Shown here piece by piece: positions 18,051 to 26,472 of a stretch of 64,000 bases of DNA; the stretch's first letter is position 1; the number at the start of each line of letters is the position of its first letter. The notes below the pieces were generated by a model. That model had not been told where the DNA came from and did no database searches. It saw nothing but the letters and a program-made list of their open reading frames with translations. Source of the DNA: Skermania piniformis (GTDB lineage: Bacteria > Actinomycetota > Actinomycetes > Mycobacteriales > Mycobacteriaceae); contig NZ_CP079105.1 of NCBI RefSeq assembly GCF_019285775.1, forward strand, positions 3,852,603-3,916,602, given 5' to 3'. Position numbers and translations under genes: made by a program.

Positions 18051-18545
18051 GATCGGACCGGCAGCAGATCACGCACATCGACAGCGATAGCCAACTGGTA
18101 ACCAGACCCGGTCCAGCCGGCCCGCTCGTCGCCGGGGCACGCATCGCCTGCTTTTACACACCGGTTGGTATTCGGGCTTTCGGTACTATCGCGCCAGACC
18201 GGTCGGTCGTTACCCCCGGCCAACACGCCGGAAGACCGGCCCGAGACGACACGCCGGACGGGGTTCAATCCACAGGCTCCAGCGCCAGGAAATAGTCCTT
18301 CACCTGCATAAACAGTATGACTGTGAATACTTTTCCCCAAGTAGTCCACACCCGGTGCACACAGAACTCCTGGGCATTTCACATACCGTCCCCAACGGTA
18401 TGCACAATGCGAGTTGGGTAGGCGGCGGCACCGGCCCTAACGTACCGATCAGATAACCGAACCGGCCGTTGCACGTGATTTTCTGGCCGCAAGCTGTGCC
18501 CGGTATCCGCCGACGACAGCGATCGGTCGGCGGTTCGTGTCGGTG

Positions 18546-18653
18546 GTCCGGAGTACAACAAGGTTCCGGAGTACGACACGAGCAGGATCAGCCGGACGAG
18601 CAGTACCAGCCGCAAGTGCAGTACCAGCTGGAAGAGCAGTATCGATAGCGCGA
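18546..18653 (+). repeat. six imperfect tandem 18-bp units upstream of dnaB
   Basis: Landmarks recur every 18 bases: CCGGAGTAC at 18548 and 18566, then GCAGGATCAGC at 18582, GCAGTACCAGC at 18600 and 18618, and GCAGTATCGAT at 18636. The array ends about 50 bases before the dnaB start. Confidence 0.7.
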
Positions 18654-18700
18654 AACACGGTGTCACAAACACCCTTCGTGTCACAGAAGGGATCTACCGA

Positions 18701-20092
18701 GTGGCCGTAGTCGATGATCGAGGGCTTGCCGAATACCCAGCCCCGGCCGAACCCCCGCCGGGCGAGGATTTCGGCCGCCAACCGCCGCACGATCCGGCCG
18801 CCGAGCAGTCGGTACTCGGCGGCATGTTGCTCAGCAAGGATGCGATCGCCGACGTGCTGGAAGTGCTCCGGCCGGGCGACTTCTATCGCCCGGCGCACCA
18901 GAGCGTGTACGACGCCGTGCTCGATCTGTACGCGCGCGGCGAGCCGGCCGACCCGGTGACCGTGTCCGCCGAGCTGGACCGCCGCGGTGAGCTGCGCCGG
19001 ATCGGCGGCGCCCCCTACCTGGTCACGCTGACCCAGACCGTGCCCACGGCGGCAAACGCCGGCTACTACGCCAATATCGTCGCCGAGAAGGCCATCCTGC
19101 GCCGACTGGTGGAGGCCGGCACCCGCATCGTGCAGTACGGCTACGGTGGCGCCGACGGCCAGGACGTGGCCGAGGTGGTGGACCGAGCGCAGGCGGAGAT
19201 CTACGACGTCACCGAGCGGCGTACCGCGGAGGATTTCGTCCCGCTCGAGGAGCTGCTGCAGCCCACGATGGACGAGATCGACTCGATCGCCAGCCGGGGC
19301 GGCATCTCGCTCGGCGTGCCGACCGGCTTCACCGAGCTGGACGAGGTGACCAACGGTTTGCACCCCGGCCAGATGATCATCGTGGCGGCCCGACCCGGCG
19401 TCGGCAAGTCCACGCTGGGCATGGACTTCATGCGCAGCTGCTCGGTCCGGCACGGCATGGCCAGCGTCATCTTCTCGCTGGAGATGAGCCGCACCGAGAT
19501 CGTGATGCGGTTGCTCTCGGCCGAGGCCAAGATCAAGCTGGGCGACATGCGCTCCGGCCGGATGAGCGACGACGACTGGACCCGGCTGGCCCGGCGGATG
19601 AGTGAGATCAGCGAAGCGCCGCTGTTCGTCGACGACTCGCCGAACCTGACCATGATGGAGATCCGGGCGAAGGCGCGGCGACTCAAGCAACGTCATGACC
19701 TGAAGCTGGTGGTTGTCGACTACCTGCAGCTGATGACCTCCGGGAAAAAGGTCGAGTCGCGGCAGCAAGAGGTTTCGGAGTTCTCCCGCTCGCTGAAATT
19801 GCTGGCCAAGGAGCTGGAGGTGCCGGTGGTCGCGATCAGTCAGCTGAACCGCGGTCCGGAACAGCGCACCGACAAGAAGCCGATGGTGGCCGACCTGCGC
19901 GAGTCCGGCTCGTTGGAACAGGACGCGGACATGGTGATCCTGCTCCATCGTCCGGATGCCTTCGAGCGCGACGACCCACGCGGCGGCGAGGCCGATCTGA
20001 TCCTGGGCAAGCACCGCAACGGCCCGACCGCAACGATCACCGTCGCGCACCAACTACATCTGAGCCGGTTCGTCGACATGGCGCGCGGTTAG
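18701..20092 (+). CDS. dnaB: replicative DNA helicase DnaB
   Basis: A 463-residue DnaB that unwinds DNA at the fork as a hexamer. The N-domain begins PHDPAAEQSVLGGMLLSKDAI. The RecA-like motor has Walker A ARPGVGKST (about residue 232), VIFSLEMSRTEIVMRLLSAEA, Walker B LKLVVVDYLQLM and AISQLNRGPEQR, the usual DnaB motifs. It is continuous, so the inteins found in some mycobacterial dnaB genes are absent. GTG at 18701 follows AGAAGGGA. Confidence 0.97.
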   Translation: MAVVDDRGLAEYPAPAEPPPGEDFGRQPPHDPAAEQSVLGGMLLSKDAIADVLEVLRPGDFYRPAHQSVYDAVLDLYARGEPADPVTVSAELDRRGELRRIGGAPYLVTLTQTVPTAANAGYYANIVAEKAILRRLVEAGTRIVQYGYGGADGQDVAEVVDRAQAEIYDVTERRTAEDFVPLEELLQPTMDEIDSIASRGGISLGVPTGFTELDEVTNGLHPGQMIIVAARPGVGKSTLGMDFMRSCSVRHGMASVIFSLEMSRTEIVMRLLSAEAKIKLGDMRSGRMSDDDWTRLARRMSEISEAPLFVDDSPNLTMMEIRAKARRLKQRHDLKLVVVDYLQLMTSGKKVESRQQEVSEFSRSLKLLAKELEVPVVAISQLNRGPEQRTDKKPMVADLRESGSLEQDADMVILLHRPDAFERDDPRGGEADLILGKHRNGPTATITVAHQLHLSRFVDMARG

Positions 20093-20321
20093 TTAGCCGA
20101 TCGAAATTACTTACCCGGCAAGCTAATTCGCCCGTTCGGCGGGACAAGTGTATTGTCACGCAACAAGTTCTAGGATCCCGGTCGCACCCGATCGACAGCG
20201 CAACGCGAACCCGGATCCGGTACCCGATAGCCCCGTCCACCCTGATTCGGGTTGGGCTGCACGACTTCACTGCTTGGAACAGCCGAGATCTCATCGAGTT
20301 CGACGTATTCGAGGTAGATGA

Positions 20322-20468
20322 ATGACCATTGCGATCGTGATAATCCTGGGCGTGCTCCTCGCCCTCCGGATCACCTGGCTCTTGACCATGGATCGGCCCC
20401 GCCGCTACGGAACAGATGCCGACGAGCGGCACGCCGCGCCCCTGCACGTGCACGGCAACCAGAGATAA
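20322..20468 (+). CDS. small single-helix membrane protein, copy 1
   Basis: A 48-residue frame with one membrane helix (residues 2-22) and a polar, His/Arg-rich tail. CGAGGTA lies 5 bases before the ATG. It shares layout and the junction LRITWLLTMDRP with the protein at 20747 (LRVVWLLAVEHP), and the ribosome site and its spacing are identical in both. This makes a shared ancestry likely. Function unknown; nearby ATG 20318 is out of frame. Confidence 0.5.
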   Translation: MTIAIVIILGVLLALRITWLLTMDRPRRYGTDADERHAAPLHVHGNQR

Positions 20469-20528
20469 CGCGCCGGTACCGGTTCCCCCGACACGCCGCC
20501 GCCCTCCCCGCCGGACATCGCGCGCTCT

Positions 20529-20561
20529 GCTATCCCAGATACAGAGCTATCCAGCTACAGA
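20529..20561 (+). repeat. two tandem 16-17 bp units
   Basis: Units at 20529-20545 and 20546-20561 share the pattern GCTATCCAGMTACAGA, the first with one extra C. They lie between the two small membrane-protein genes. Confidence 0.6.
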
Positions 20562-20636
20562 GCTGATTACGGAGTACCACCGAGCTGCTCCAGCGAACGG
20601 CCCGATCGCCCTGCACCGAGCGGAAACCCGTGCGGC

Positions 20637-20700
20637 AGTGCGTGGTTCAGACAGTACGTGGTTCAGACACTGCGTGGTTCGCACAACGCGCGGTTCAACC
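20637..20700 (+). repeat. four tandem 16-bp units
   Basis: Exactly four 16-base units at 20637, 20653, 20669 and 20685. The first two read AGTGCGTGGTTCAGAC and AGTACGTGGTTCAGAC; the last two have drifted but keep CG-GGTTC at the same place. They end 46 bases before the second small membrane-protein gene. Confidence 0.85.
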
Positions 20701-20746
20701 CAGGAGTACGGCCAAGAGAGCAACCGAGGGAACGCGAGGTACCACA

Positions 20747-20866
20747 ATGCTTACCGTCCTGTTCTGCACAGCCCTGTGTATCGCGCTCATGCTGCGGGTG
20801 GTCTGGCTGCTCGCGGTGGAGCACCCGACCGAACCGCCGGCGTCGCACCGACAGCTCCCCCGTTGA
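20747..20866 (+). CDS. small single-helix membrane protein, copy 2
   Basis: A 39-residue frame with a membrane helix over residues 2-24 and a short polar tail. CGAGGTA is again 5 bases before the ATG, as in the copy at 20322. The helix-tail junction LRVVWLLAVEHP matches copy 1. It is followed by the convergent MBL gene. Two linked sibling micro-proteins with the same ribosome site argue that both are expressed. Confidence 0.5.
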   Translation: MLTVLFCTALCIALMLRVVWLLAVEHPTEPPASHRQLPR

Positions 20867-20903
20867 TCGCACCGCCCGGCACACCCGGGCGACCGGGTGG
20901 GGG

Positions 20904-21527
20904 TTACGGCTCCGGCCAGTCCCGCGACGTGTCGGCCTCGGCACCGACGGTGGTCGCGTCGCCGTGCCCGGTGCAGACCTGGACCGCCGGGTCCAGCGTG
21001 AAGATGCTGCGCCGGATCGACGCCACGATCACCGGGTAGCTGGAGTAGGACCGGCCGGTTGCGCCCGGACCACCGAGGAAAAGGGTGTCTCCGCTGAACA
21101 ACACCCCGGCCTCGGGTGCGTAGAGCACCGACGACCCCGGCGAATGGCCCGGCGTGTGATGAACCCGCAGCGCCGTCCCGGCGATCGGGATCTCCTGCTC
21201 GTCCGCCAGATCGCCGTGCGGTACGTCGGGATGGGTCTGCTGCCACAGCATGTCGTCCCCGGGATGCAGCAGTACCTGAGCTCCGGTCGCCGCGGACAGC
21301 TCGGGCGCGACCCCGATGTGATCGTTGTGCCCGTGGGTTACCACGATCGCCCGCACCGTTCGATCACCCACCGCGGCCAAGATCGGTGCGGCGTCGTGTG
21401 CGGCGTCGACGATCACCACCTCGTGGTCGTCGCCGACCAGCCAGATGTTGTTGTCCACGTCCCAGGTACCGCCGTCGAGCGTGAACTTGCCCGACGTGAT
21501 CACCCGGTCGATCCGCAGGCCGCTCAC
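20904..21527 (-). CDS. MBL-fold hydrolase paired with mscR (Rv2260-like)
   Basis: A 207-residue metallo-beta-lactamase-fold hydrolase. Metal ligands are in THGHNDHIG (HxHxDH), [14 protein letters not shown] and the final GHGD. Its GTG at 21527 overlaps the mscR stop as GTGA, so the two are translationally coupled. The same pairing (Rv2259-Rv2260) occurs in mycobacteria. The likely role is hydrolysis of the mycothiol thioester, such as S-formylmycothiol, left by MscR, or glyoxalase II-like activity (inference). An open frame continues upstream into mscR but is only its shadow. Confidence 0.88.
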   Translation of the reverse strand: MSGLRIDRVITSGKFTLDGGTWDVDNNIWLVGDDHEVVIVDAAHDAAPILAAVGDRTVRAIVVTHGHNDHIGVAPELSAATGAQVLLHPGDDMLWQQTHPDVPHGDLADEQEIPIAGTALRVHHTPGHSPGSSVLYAPEAGVLFSGDTLFLGGPGATGRSYSSYPVIVASIRRSIFTLDPAVQVCTGHGDATTVGAEADTSRDWPEP

Positions 21528-22612
21528 CACTGGACCACCGAACGCAGCACCCGGCCGTCCGCCATCGCCGCGAACGCCTGCTCGACGTCGGCGAGCGCGA
21601 TCCGTTCGGTGACGAACTTGTCCAACGGCAATCTGCCCTGCTCGTACAGGTCGATCAGCATCGGAAAGTCGCGCTCGGGCAGGCAGTCGCCGTACCACGA
21701 CGATTTCAATGCGCCACCGCGGGAGAAGAAGTCGACCAAGGGCAGCTGCAGCGTCAGCTCCGGGGTCGGCACCCCGACCAGCACCACGGTGCCGGCCAGA
21801 TCCCGCGCGTAGAACGCGTCGCGGTAGGTCTCCGGGCGACCGACCGCGTCGATCACGACGTCGGCGCCGTGCCCGCCGGTCAACTCCCGGACAGCGGACA
21901 CCACGTCGTCGGTCTGCGAGCCGTCGATGGTGTGCGTGGCGCCCAGCTCACCCGCCCAGGCCAGCTTGGCCGGATCCCGGTCGATCGCGATGATCGTGGT
22001 CGCGCCGGCCAGTCGGGCCCCGGCGATCGCCGCATCACCGACCCCGCCGCAGCCGATCACCGCGACCGAGTCGCCGCGGCCGACCTCGCCGGTGTTCATC
22101 GCCGCACCGAGGCCGGCCATCACCCCGCAACCGAGCAGACCGGCCACCGCCGGGTCGGTGTCCGGATTCACCTTGGTGCATTGACCTTCGTGAACGAGGG
22201 TCTTGTCGGCGAACGCGCCGATACCCAACGCCGGCGTGAGCGGTGTCCCGTCGGCCAAGGTCATCGGCACGCTCGCGTTGAACGTGTCGAAGCAGTACCA
22301 CGGACGGCCGCGACGGCAGGCTCGGCACCGGCCGCACACTGCGCGCCAGTTCAGCACCACGAAGTCACCGGGCGCGACATGGGTCACCGCCGATCCGATC
22401 GACTCGACCGTGCCCGCGGCCTCGTGCCCGAGCAGGAACGGATACTCGTCGTTGATCCCGCCCTCGCGGTAGGCGAGGTCGGTGTGGCAGACACCGCAGG
22501 CTTGCACCGACACGACGACGTCGTGCGGGCCCGGATCGGGAATCACGACGTCCACCACCTCGGTCGGCGCCTGCTTGCGACGAGCGATGACTCCACGAAC
22601 GGTGTGCGGCAT
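21524..22612 (-). CDS. mscR: S-(hydroxymethyl)mycothiol dehydrogenase / S-nitrosomycothiol reductase
   Basis: A 362-residue zinc alcohol dehydrogenase of the mycothiol-dependent MDFA/MscR type. It oxidises the formaldehyde-mycothiol adduct and, in mycobacteria, reduces S-nitrosomycothiol. Catalytic zinc ligands lie in ACGVCHTD and GHEAAG, and structural zinc cysteines in [15 protein letters not shown]. The NAD loop is [14 protein letters not shown]. Signatures FADKTLV and [10 protein letters not shown] are typical of this subfamily. The ATG at 22612 begins [11 protein letters not shown]. As the substrate is mycothiol, the host makes mycothiol. With the NO synthase in the same window it may also handle NO-derived thiols. 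Confidence 0.93.
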   Translation of the reverse strand: MPHTVRGVIARRKQAPTEVVDVVIPDPGPHDVVVSVQACGVCHTDLAYREGGINDEYPFLLGHEAAGTVESIGSAVTHVAPGDFVVLNWRAVCGRCRACRRGRPWYCFDTFNASVPMTLADGTPLTPALGIGAFADKTLVHEGQCTKVNPDTDPAVAGLLGCGVMAGLGAAMNTGEVGRGDSVAVIGCGGVGDAAIAGARLAGATTIIAIDRDPAKLAWAGELGATHTIDGSQTDDVVSAVRELTGGHGADVVIDAVGRPETYRDAFYARDLAGTVVLVGVPTPELTLQLPLVDFFSRGGALKSSWYGDCLPERDFPMLIDLYEQGRLPLDKFVTERIALADVEQAFAAMADGRVLRSVVQW

Positions 22613-22679
22613 GCGGCTCACGATAATTGGGCCGGTCTCGGCCGCGCAGCAATACCCCGCCGGCCGCGAGCCCGACAGC

Positions 22680-23063
22680 TCAGCGACCGCGTAATCGATC
22701 GGTGTCGCGTCGGTCACGTTTGGTCGGCCGGCCGGCGCCGCGGTCGCGACGCGGCAGCGCGGCCACGACCTCCGGCGGCGGTGGCGGCGGACTGCGATCG
22801 TCGAAACATTGCGCCGCGACCGGCGCGCCGACCCGCTTGACGACGAGCTCTCGGACGACGACAACGCGTTCCCGGCCGGCGACGCGGAGCCGGATCTCGT
22901 CACCGGCATGCACCGGCTGAGCCGGCTTGGCCGGGTTGCCGTTCACCCGCACGTGCCCGGCTCGGCACGCCGCAGCGGCGGCCGAGCGCGTCTTGAACAG
23001 GCGAACCGCCCAGGTCCATGCATCGACCCGGGCGGTTCGGCGGAGTTCGTGCTGCTCGGTCAG
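22680..23063 (-). CDS. S4-domain RNA-binding protein (Hsp15-like) without a canonical start codon
   Basis: The conserved S4 domain runs [31 protein letters not shown], and a Pro-rich, basic tail follows. S4 proteins of this size bind rRNA or stalled ribosomes. The domain begins upstream of the first ATG/GTG/TTG in frame: the GTG at 22952 would cut off its first helices. The frame is open back to the NlpC/P60 stop codon (23076-23078) and contains only CTG codons, the best at 23063 giving 127 residues. Because the two genes are in the same frame, stop-codon readthrough is another option. No ribosome site is evident. Confidence 0.7.
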   Translation of the reverse strand: MTEQHELRRTARVDAWTWAVRLFKTRSAAAAACRAGHVRVNGNPAKPAQPVHAGDEIRLRVAGRERVVVVRELVVKRVGAPVAAQCFDDRSPPPPPPEVVAALPRRDRGAGRPTKRDRRDTDRLRGR

Positions 23064-23075
23064 GCTCGGGCTCGG

Positions 23076-23759
23076 TCAGCCGATGTGACGGGCGGTGTAG
23101 ACGTTGCCCCAGTCCAGTGGTGCGTACTGGACCGGCACACCCTCGGTCGACGCGTGCACGATCTGGCCGTCGCCGGCGTACATCGCGACGTGCGCACCAC
23201 CGTTCTGCACGACGATGTCGCCCGGCTGAATCGAGTTGGAGTCCACCGGCGCGCCGACGCCGGCCATCGCGAAGCTGGTCCGCGGAAGTTCGATGCCGGC
23301 TTGCCGGTAGGACCACTGGACCAGGCCGGAGCAGTCGAAAGCGAACGGGCCGCTGGCGCCCCAGACGTACTGGGCACCGACCTTGGACTCGGCCGCGCTG
23401 AGCGCACGTTGCGCGGCGTTCGAGACCGACGGGAGCTGCGGCAGCGCGGGGGCGGCCGGGAGAGCGGGGGCAGCCAGCTCCGGCACCGGCAGGTTCGGCA
23501 CGCTGAGCTGTGGCAGACCGAACGGACCGGGTGCCTGCGCACCCGGCGTCGGCGCCGGAAGTTGGGGCAGATTGCCGATCTCCGGCAACTGCGGCAGGTC
23601 CGGGACCTGGATGTCGCCGAGACCCGGGATATTCACCGTGGTGGCCAGTGCGGGAGCGGTGGGAAGTGCGATCGTGCCGGTCGTGAGGGCCCCGACCACC
23701 ATCGCACCGCGCACGGACCCCGTAAGCCGTGACTCGCGCTGCATGCTGTGTTTACCCAC
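23076..23759 (-). CDS. secreted NlpC/P60 peptidoglycan endopeptidase
   Basis: A 227-residue precursor. A signal peptide (core about 19-37, cleavage near PALA-TT) leads to a Pro/Leu-rich spacer with repeated PQLP (about 50-112) and an NlpC/P60 domain. The catalytic cysteine is C143 in FDCSGLVQWSY, with H190 (GAHVAMYAGDG) and H202. It cleaves D-gamma-glutamyl-mDAP bonds in the wall. An upstream ATG at 23783 lies only three bases beyond the riboswitch edge; GGAGA 9 bases before the GTG at 23759 gives a better start, encoding MGKHS. Expression is probably set by the c-di-AMP riboswitch just upstream. Confidence 0.9.
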   Translation of the reverse strand: MGKHSMQRESRLTGSVRGAMVVGALTTGTIALPTAPALATTVNIPGLGDIQVPDLPQLPEIGNLPQLPAPTPGAQAPGPFGLPQLSVPNLPVPELAAPALPAAPALPQLPSVSNAAQRALSAAESKVGAQYVWGASGPFAFDCSGLVQWSYRQAGIELPRTSFAMAGVGAPVDSNSIQPGDIVVQNGGAHVAMYAGDGQIVHASTEGVPVQYAPLDWGNVYTARHIG

Positions 23760-23785
23760 AGAGATGCGTCTCCGATCTTCCATTC

Positions 23786-23938
23786 GACCACCGACCGAGT
23801 TAGCTGACGGGTTCGGGCCTGGAAGCGCAGCCCTACCTCGATGTCCGATATCGACTTGGCCGACACCAGCGGTGAGGATTCACCCCAACAAACGTTTGGG
23901 TCCCCGGCTCGGTGGGGTACACCGATTAGGCGGTGATC
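23786..23938 (-). promoter_or_regulatory. c-di-AMP riboswitch (ydaO/yuaA type) controlling NlpC/P60 gene
   Basis: Read on the minus strand, the conserved blocks of the ydaO class appear in order: GAGCCGGGGACCC (23899-23911), GGGGTGAATCC (23876-23886) and CCCGTCAGCTAACTCGGTCGG without its last base over 23792-23811. A closing P1 helix forms between GATCACCG (23931-23938) and CGGTGGTC (23786-23793) with one G-U pair. In actinomycetes this riboswitch commonly precedes cell-wall hydrolase genes such as rpfA and NlpC/P60 proteins, where c-di-AMP turns expression off. The coding start follows 26 bases after the 3' edge. Confidence 0.9.
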
Positions 23939-24257
23939 TCACGATGCCGTTCGGGTAGAGCGGCGGTAACTCATAAGATCACGGCAAGGTTACGAGTCCA
24001 TACCCGCTGTTGTCCAGTCACGCCCCGCGACACGCCGGACACGGGCGGAAATGTCCAGTTCAGCCGGGCGTCATGCGGTCTCCGCAACTATCCGATCACA
24101 GATCACGGTCGTCGTTACCGAACCGCGTCATTCCCCTCCGGGGCCGGCGTTCGTGACCGGTGGCGGCACGAACACGGTCGCACCGCGCCGCTGCGACGGC
24201 CGGATCGGTGCCGAATATCGACAATCTTCGAGGATCTAGCAACCCGCCTAGCGTCGG
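23939..24257. other. 319-base spacer upstream of the riboswitch
   Basis: No gene seen. The promoter for the riboswitch transcript should lie here on the minus strand; CTTATGAGT around 23969-23977 could be its -10. The remaining sequence is ordinary GC-rich spacer. Confidence 0.4.
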
Positions 24258-25690
24258 CTAGAAATCGGTAGGCAGCCAGTTTCCGTGGAAGCCGGCCGGC
24301 ACCCGATGCGGCAACTGGACCGCGGCCAGCGACTCCAACGACCCGGCGTCCAGGATCGCGAGGTGGGTCCGGTCGGCAGCCCGGTCGGTGACGAAGCCGA
24401 GCAGCACGCCGTCGTCCTCGGCGGCGTCCGGCGCCGCCGGCTGGAAGACGAACTCGCCCAGCTCCATGCCGGAACCGAAGGAACGGGCCGCGGCGCTTCC
24501 GCTGCACAGGTCGTGTTTGTACAGCACGTCCCCGTTGTGCAAACCCGCGCCGACCGATATTGCATAGCCGTAGCGATACCGGTGGCCGGTCCGCCGTTCG
24601 TCGAACCGGGGAAACTCCTGGCCCTGATCGTCGAGCCGCTGCTGTCGCACCGTCCCGGCCGCCAGATCGATCACCCACCGCTCCAACGCGGGCATCGTCT
24701 CGCCCGGACCGGTCCGGTCGATATCGAACATCCGGTCGTAACGGACCAGATCCGCGACGACGGCGGCGCCGTCCTGATAGGCGTTCATCGTGTGGAAGGC
24801 GTAACACGGCGGCACCTCGAACCACCGCACGTCCGCAGCGCGGCCGGCGCGCGGCAGCACCCCGACCCGCGCCGGCCGGTCCGGATTCCAGCGGTAGGGC
24901 AACCGCCGGTCGGCCGGATCGCGCGGTAGCCGCGCCGCGAGCGGATCCGGCACCCGCACCCGGCCGAGCAACGCCGACAACAGCCGTCGGGTCGGGGTGC
25001 GCAGCGGCCGCGGCAGCTCGGGGGGCAACAGGTCGCCGACCTCGAAGGTGACCGGCAGGTCGTAGAGCACGACATAGTCCTCGGTGAGCGAAAAGTCGTG
25101 CATCAACGGCGTGCCGCCGACGTCGATCAGTTCGGTCCGCTCGGTCCGACCGTCCGCACCGATCACCGAGTACTCGACCTCGGTCCGGCCGAGTTCGTAG
25201 GACACCGCGTGCAACGCCCCGGTGGCCGGGTCGCGGTGCGGATGTGCGGTGTAGCCGCCGCGTAGCCGGCCGTCGCCGTTCCAGACACCGATGGTGTCCA
25301 GCTCGGTGGTGAGCTCGTAACAGGTGACGCCGGACTCGACCAACGCCAGCGTCCGCCCGGCGTGCCCGACGATGTTGGTGTTCGCCGCAAAGGAGTAGAT
25401 CCCGCCCGGCTCGGACGGTTCGCCGAGTGCCGCAGCGACCGCGGGGCTGCGCACCGAGCGGTTGCGGTACCACCGAGCCCGACCGTCCTGGGTGACGGGA
25501 TGCCGTGCACCATCCCGTCACCCAGGAACCAGTGGTAACGATCCGGATCGACGGCACCGACCGGGTTCGGCCCGTTCCGCAGGTAGCGGCCGTCCAGAAA
25601 GTCCGGTATCCGGCCGGTGACCGCCAGCTCGGTCAGGGTGTGCTCCTCCCGGATCGGAGCAAAGGTGCCGTGCAGAAATCGGTTGGACAT
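24258..25690 (-). pseudogene. carotenoid cleavage oxygenase interrupted by a frameshift
   Basis: An RPE65/carotenoid oxygenase family protein, Fe(II)-dependent, cleaving carotenoids or related polyenes. The first frame gives [15 protein letters not shown] to [10 protein letters not shown]; the rest, starting [24 protein letters not shown], lies in another frame after about 25488, a net loss of one base or gain of two. All four iron histidines survive (TAHPHRD, MHDFSL, YAFHTMN, GFHGNW). The break lies at the edge of a perfect 16-bp inverted repeat (25487-25526). It is either a recent inactivation or a sequence error at the hairpin. The start is ATG 25690 with AAGGCGG upstream. A divergent TetR gene and double operator adjoin. 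Confidence 0.75.
25487..25526. repeat. perfect 16-bp inverted repeat at the carotenoid oxygenase frameshift
   Basis: CCTGGGTGACGGGATG at 25487-25502 and its exact complement at 25511-25526 flank an 8-base loop. The right arm encodes the conserved LGDGM of the enzyme; the left arm replaces the codons that should follow MVHG. Confidence 0.9.
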
Positions 25691-25704
25691 CACATCCGCC
25701 TTCC

Positions 25705-25736
25705 ATAACGCCGTTATATGGGTATAACACTGTTAT
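25705..25736. promoter_or_regulatory. double palindromic operator between carotenoid oxygenase and tetR
   Basis: Two 13-bp palindromes, ATAACGCCGTTAT (25705-25717) and ATAACACTGTTAT (25724-25736), sit 19 bases apart centre to centre in the 60-base divergent spacer. The whole block is itself a near-palindrome. It is the obvious binding site of the adjacent TetR protein and covers both promoters. Confidence 0.75.
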
Positions 25737-25751
25737 GGACGTTTGCCAAGG

Positions 25752-26432
25752 ATGAGGCCGATCAACGCACGCGACCGCCTGGTCGCGGCCGGCCGACGAC
25801 TCCTGGAGACCGAGGGCGCCGAAGCGCTGCAGGCCCGCCGGATCGCAACCGAGGCGGGCCTGTCCACGATGGCGCTCTACACCCACTTCGACGGCTTGCC
25901 CGGCCTGCTGGACGCCCTGATCGACGAGTCCTACCAGCGGTTCGCGGCGACCCTGGCCGGCGCGCCGCGTACCGGCGATCCGCTGACCGACCTGTTCACC
26001 CTCGGCCTGACCTACCGGGCGTTCGCCCTGGACAGCCCCCAGCGATATCGGCTCATGCTGGGCCTGACCAACAACCGACCCGGCCCCTGCGAGCCGATCG
26101 ACCGAGCGGCAACCGGCCCACCGCCGGCCGCCGACGATGCGGCGTTCGGCGAGCTGGTTCGCGCGGTCGAGGCGGTCATCGGGACCGGGCAGGTTCGCGC
26201 CGATCCCGCAGTGGCGGTCGCCGGCCGACTGTGGACGGTGGTGCACGGCGCGGTGCTGCTCGAGCTGGCCGGCTTCTTCGGGCCGGACGAGGCCACCGCT
26301 CTCGGCAATCTTGCCGCTATCCAGGTGGACCTACTGGTCGGAATGGGCGCGGAGCGAGACCGCGCGGTCTCTGCGCAGCTGCGCGCACACACCGATCGAC
26401 CGATTGAGCCGGCGGGAAAGCGGATACTCTGA
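25752..26432 (+). CDS. TetR-family transcriptional regulator
   Basis: A regulator of about 226 residues. The N-terminal helix-turn-helix is ALQARRIATEAGLSTMALYTHFDGLPGLLDAL, a standard TetR reader head, followed by a helical ligand domain with WTVVHGAVLLELAGFFGPD. It is divergent from the carotenoid oxygenase and shares the double palindrome at 25705-25736, so it probably represses both genes and responds to a substrate or product of the oxygenase. The start is unsure: ATG 25752 has AAGG very close by, TTG 25743 adds three residues; neither has a well-placed ribosome site. Confidence 0.88.
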   Translation: MRPINARDRLVAAGRRLLETEGAEALQARRIATEAGLSTMALYTHFDGLPGLLDALIDESYQRFAATLAGAPRTGDPLTDLFTLGLTYRAFALDSPQRYRLMLGLTNNRPGPCEPIDRAATGPPPAADDAAFGELVRAVEAVIGTGQVRADPAVAVAGRLWTVVHGAVLLELAGFFGPDEATALGNLAAIQVDLLVGMGAERDRAVSAQLRAHTDRPIEPAGKRIL

Positions 26433-26472
26433 CGAAGGCTATCGTCCTTCGATTCAGTGGAGAGTGATCTCG

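Larger units (their letters stand above)
17978..18700. other. 720-base spacer before dnaB with two tandem-repeat tracts
   Basis: No convincing gene. It holds three 16-bp tandem units at 18003-18050, a hairpin (CATACCG at 18382-18388 with CGGTATG at 18396-18402) and six imperfect 18-bp units at 18546-18653. The right tract can be read as a 50-codon frame (GTG 18496 to TAG 18648) with hexapeptide periodicity but no ribosome site, so I do not call it a gene. The AT content rises around 18310-18400, where the dnaB promoter probably lies. Confidence 0.55.

Noticed and set aside
18260-18365. DnaA-box-like words (AATCCACA, AGTCCACA) before dnaB, considered as an origin
   Set aside because: Only two imperfect matches, no cluster, no dnaA or dnaN nearby; not enough for an origin.
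18005-18382. Minus-strand 125-codon frame in the rplI-dnaB spacer
   Set aside because: Includes repeat DNA, lacks a ribosome site and shows no domain; not supported as a gene.
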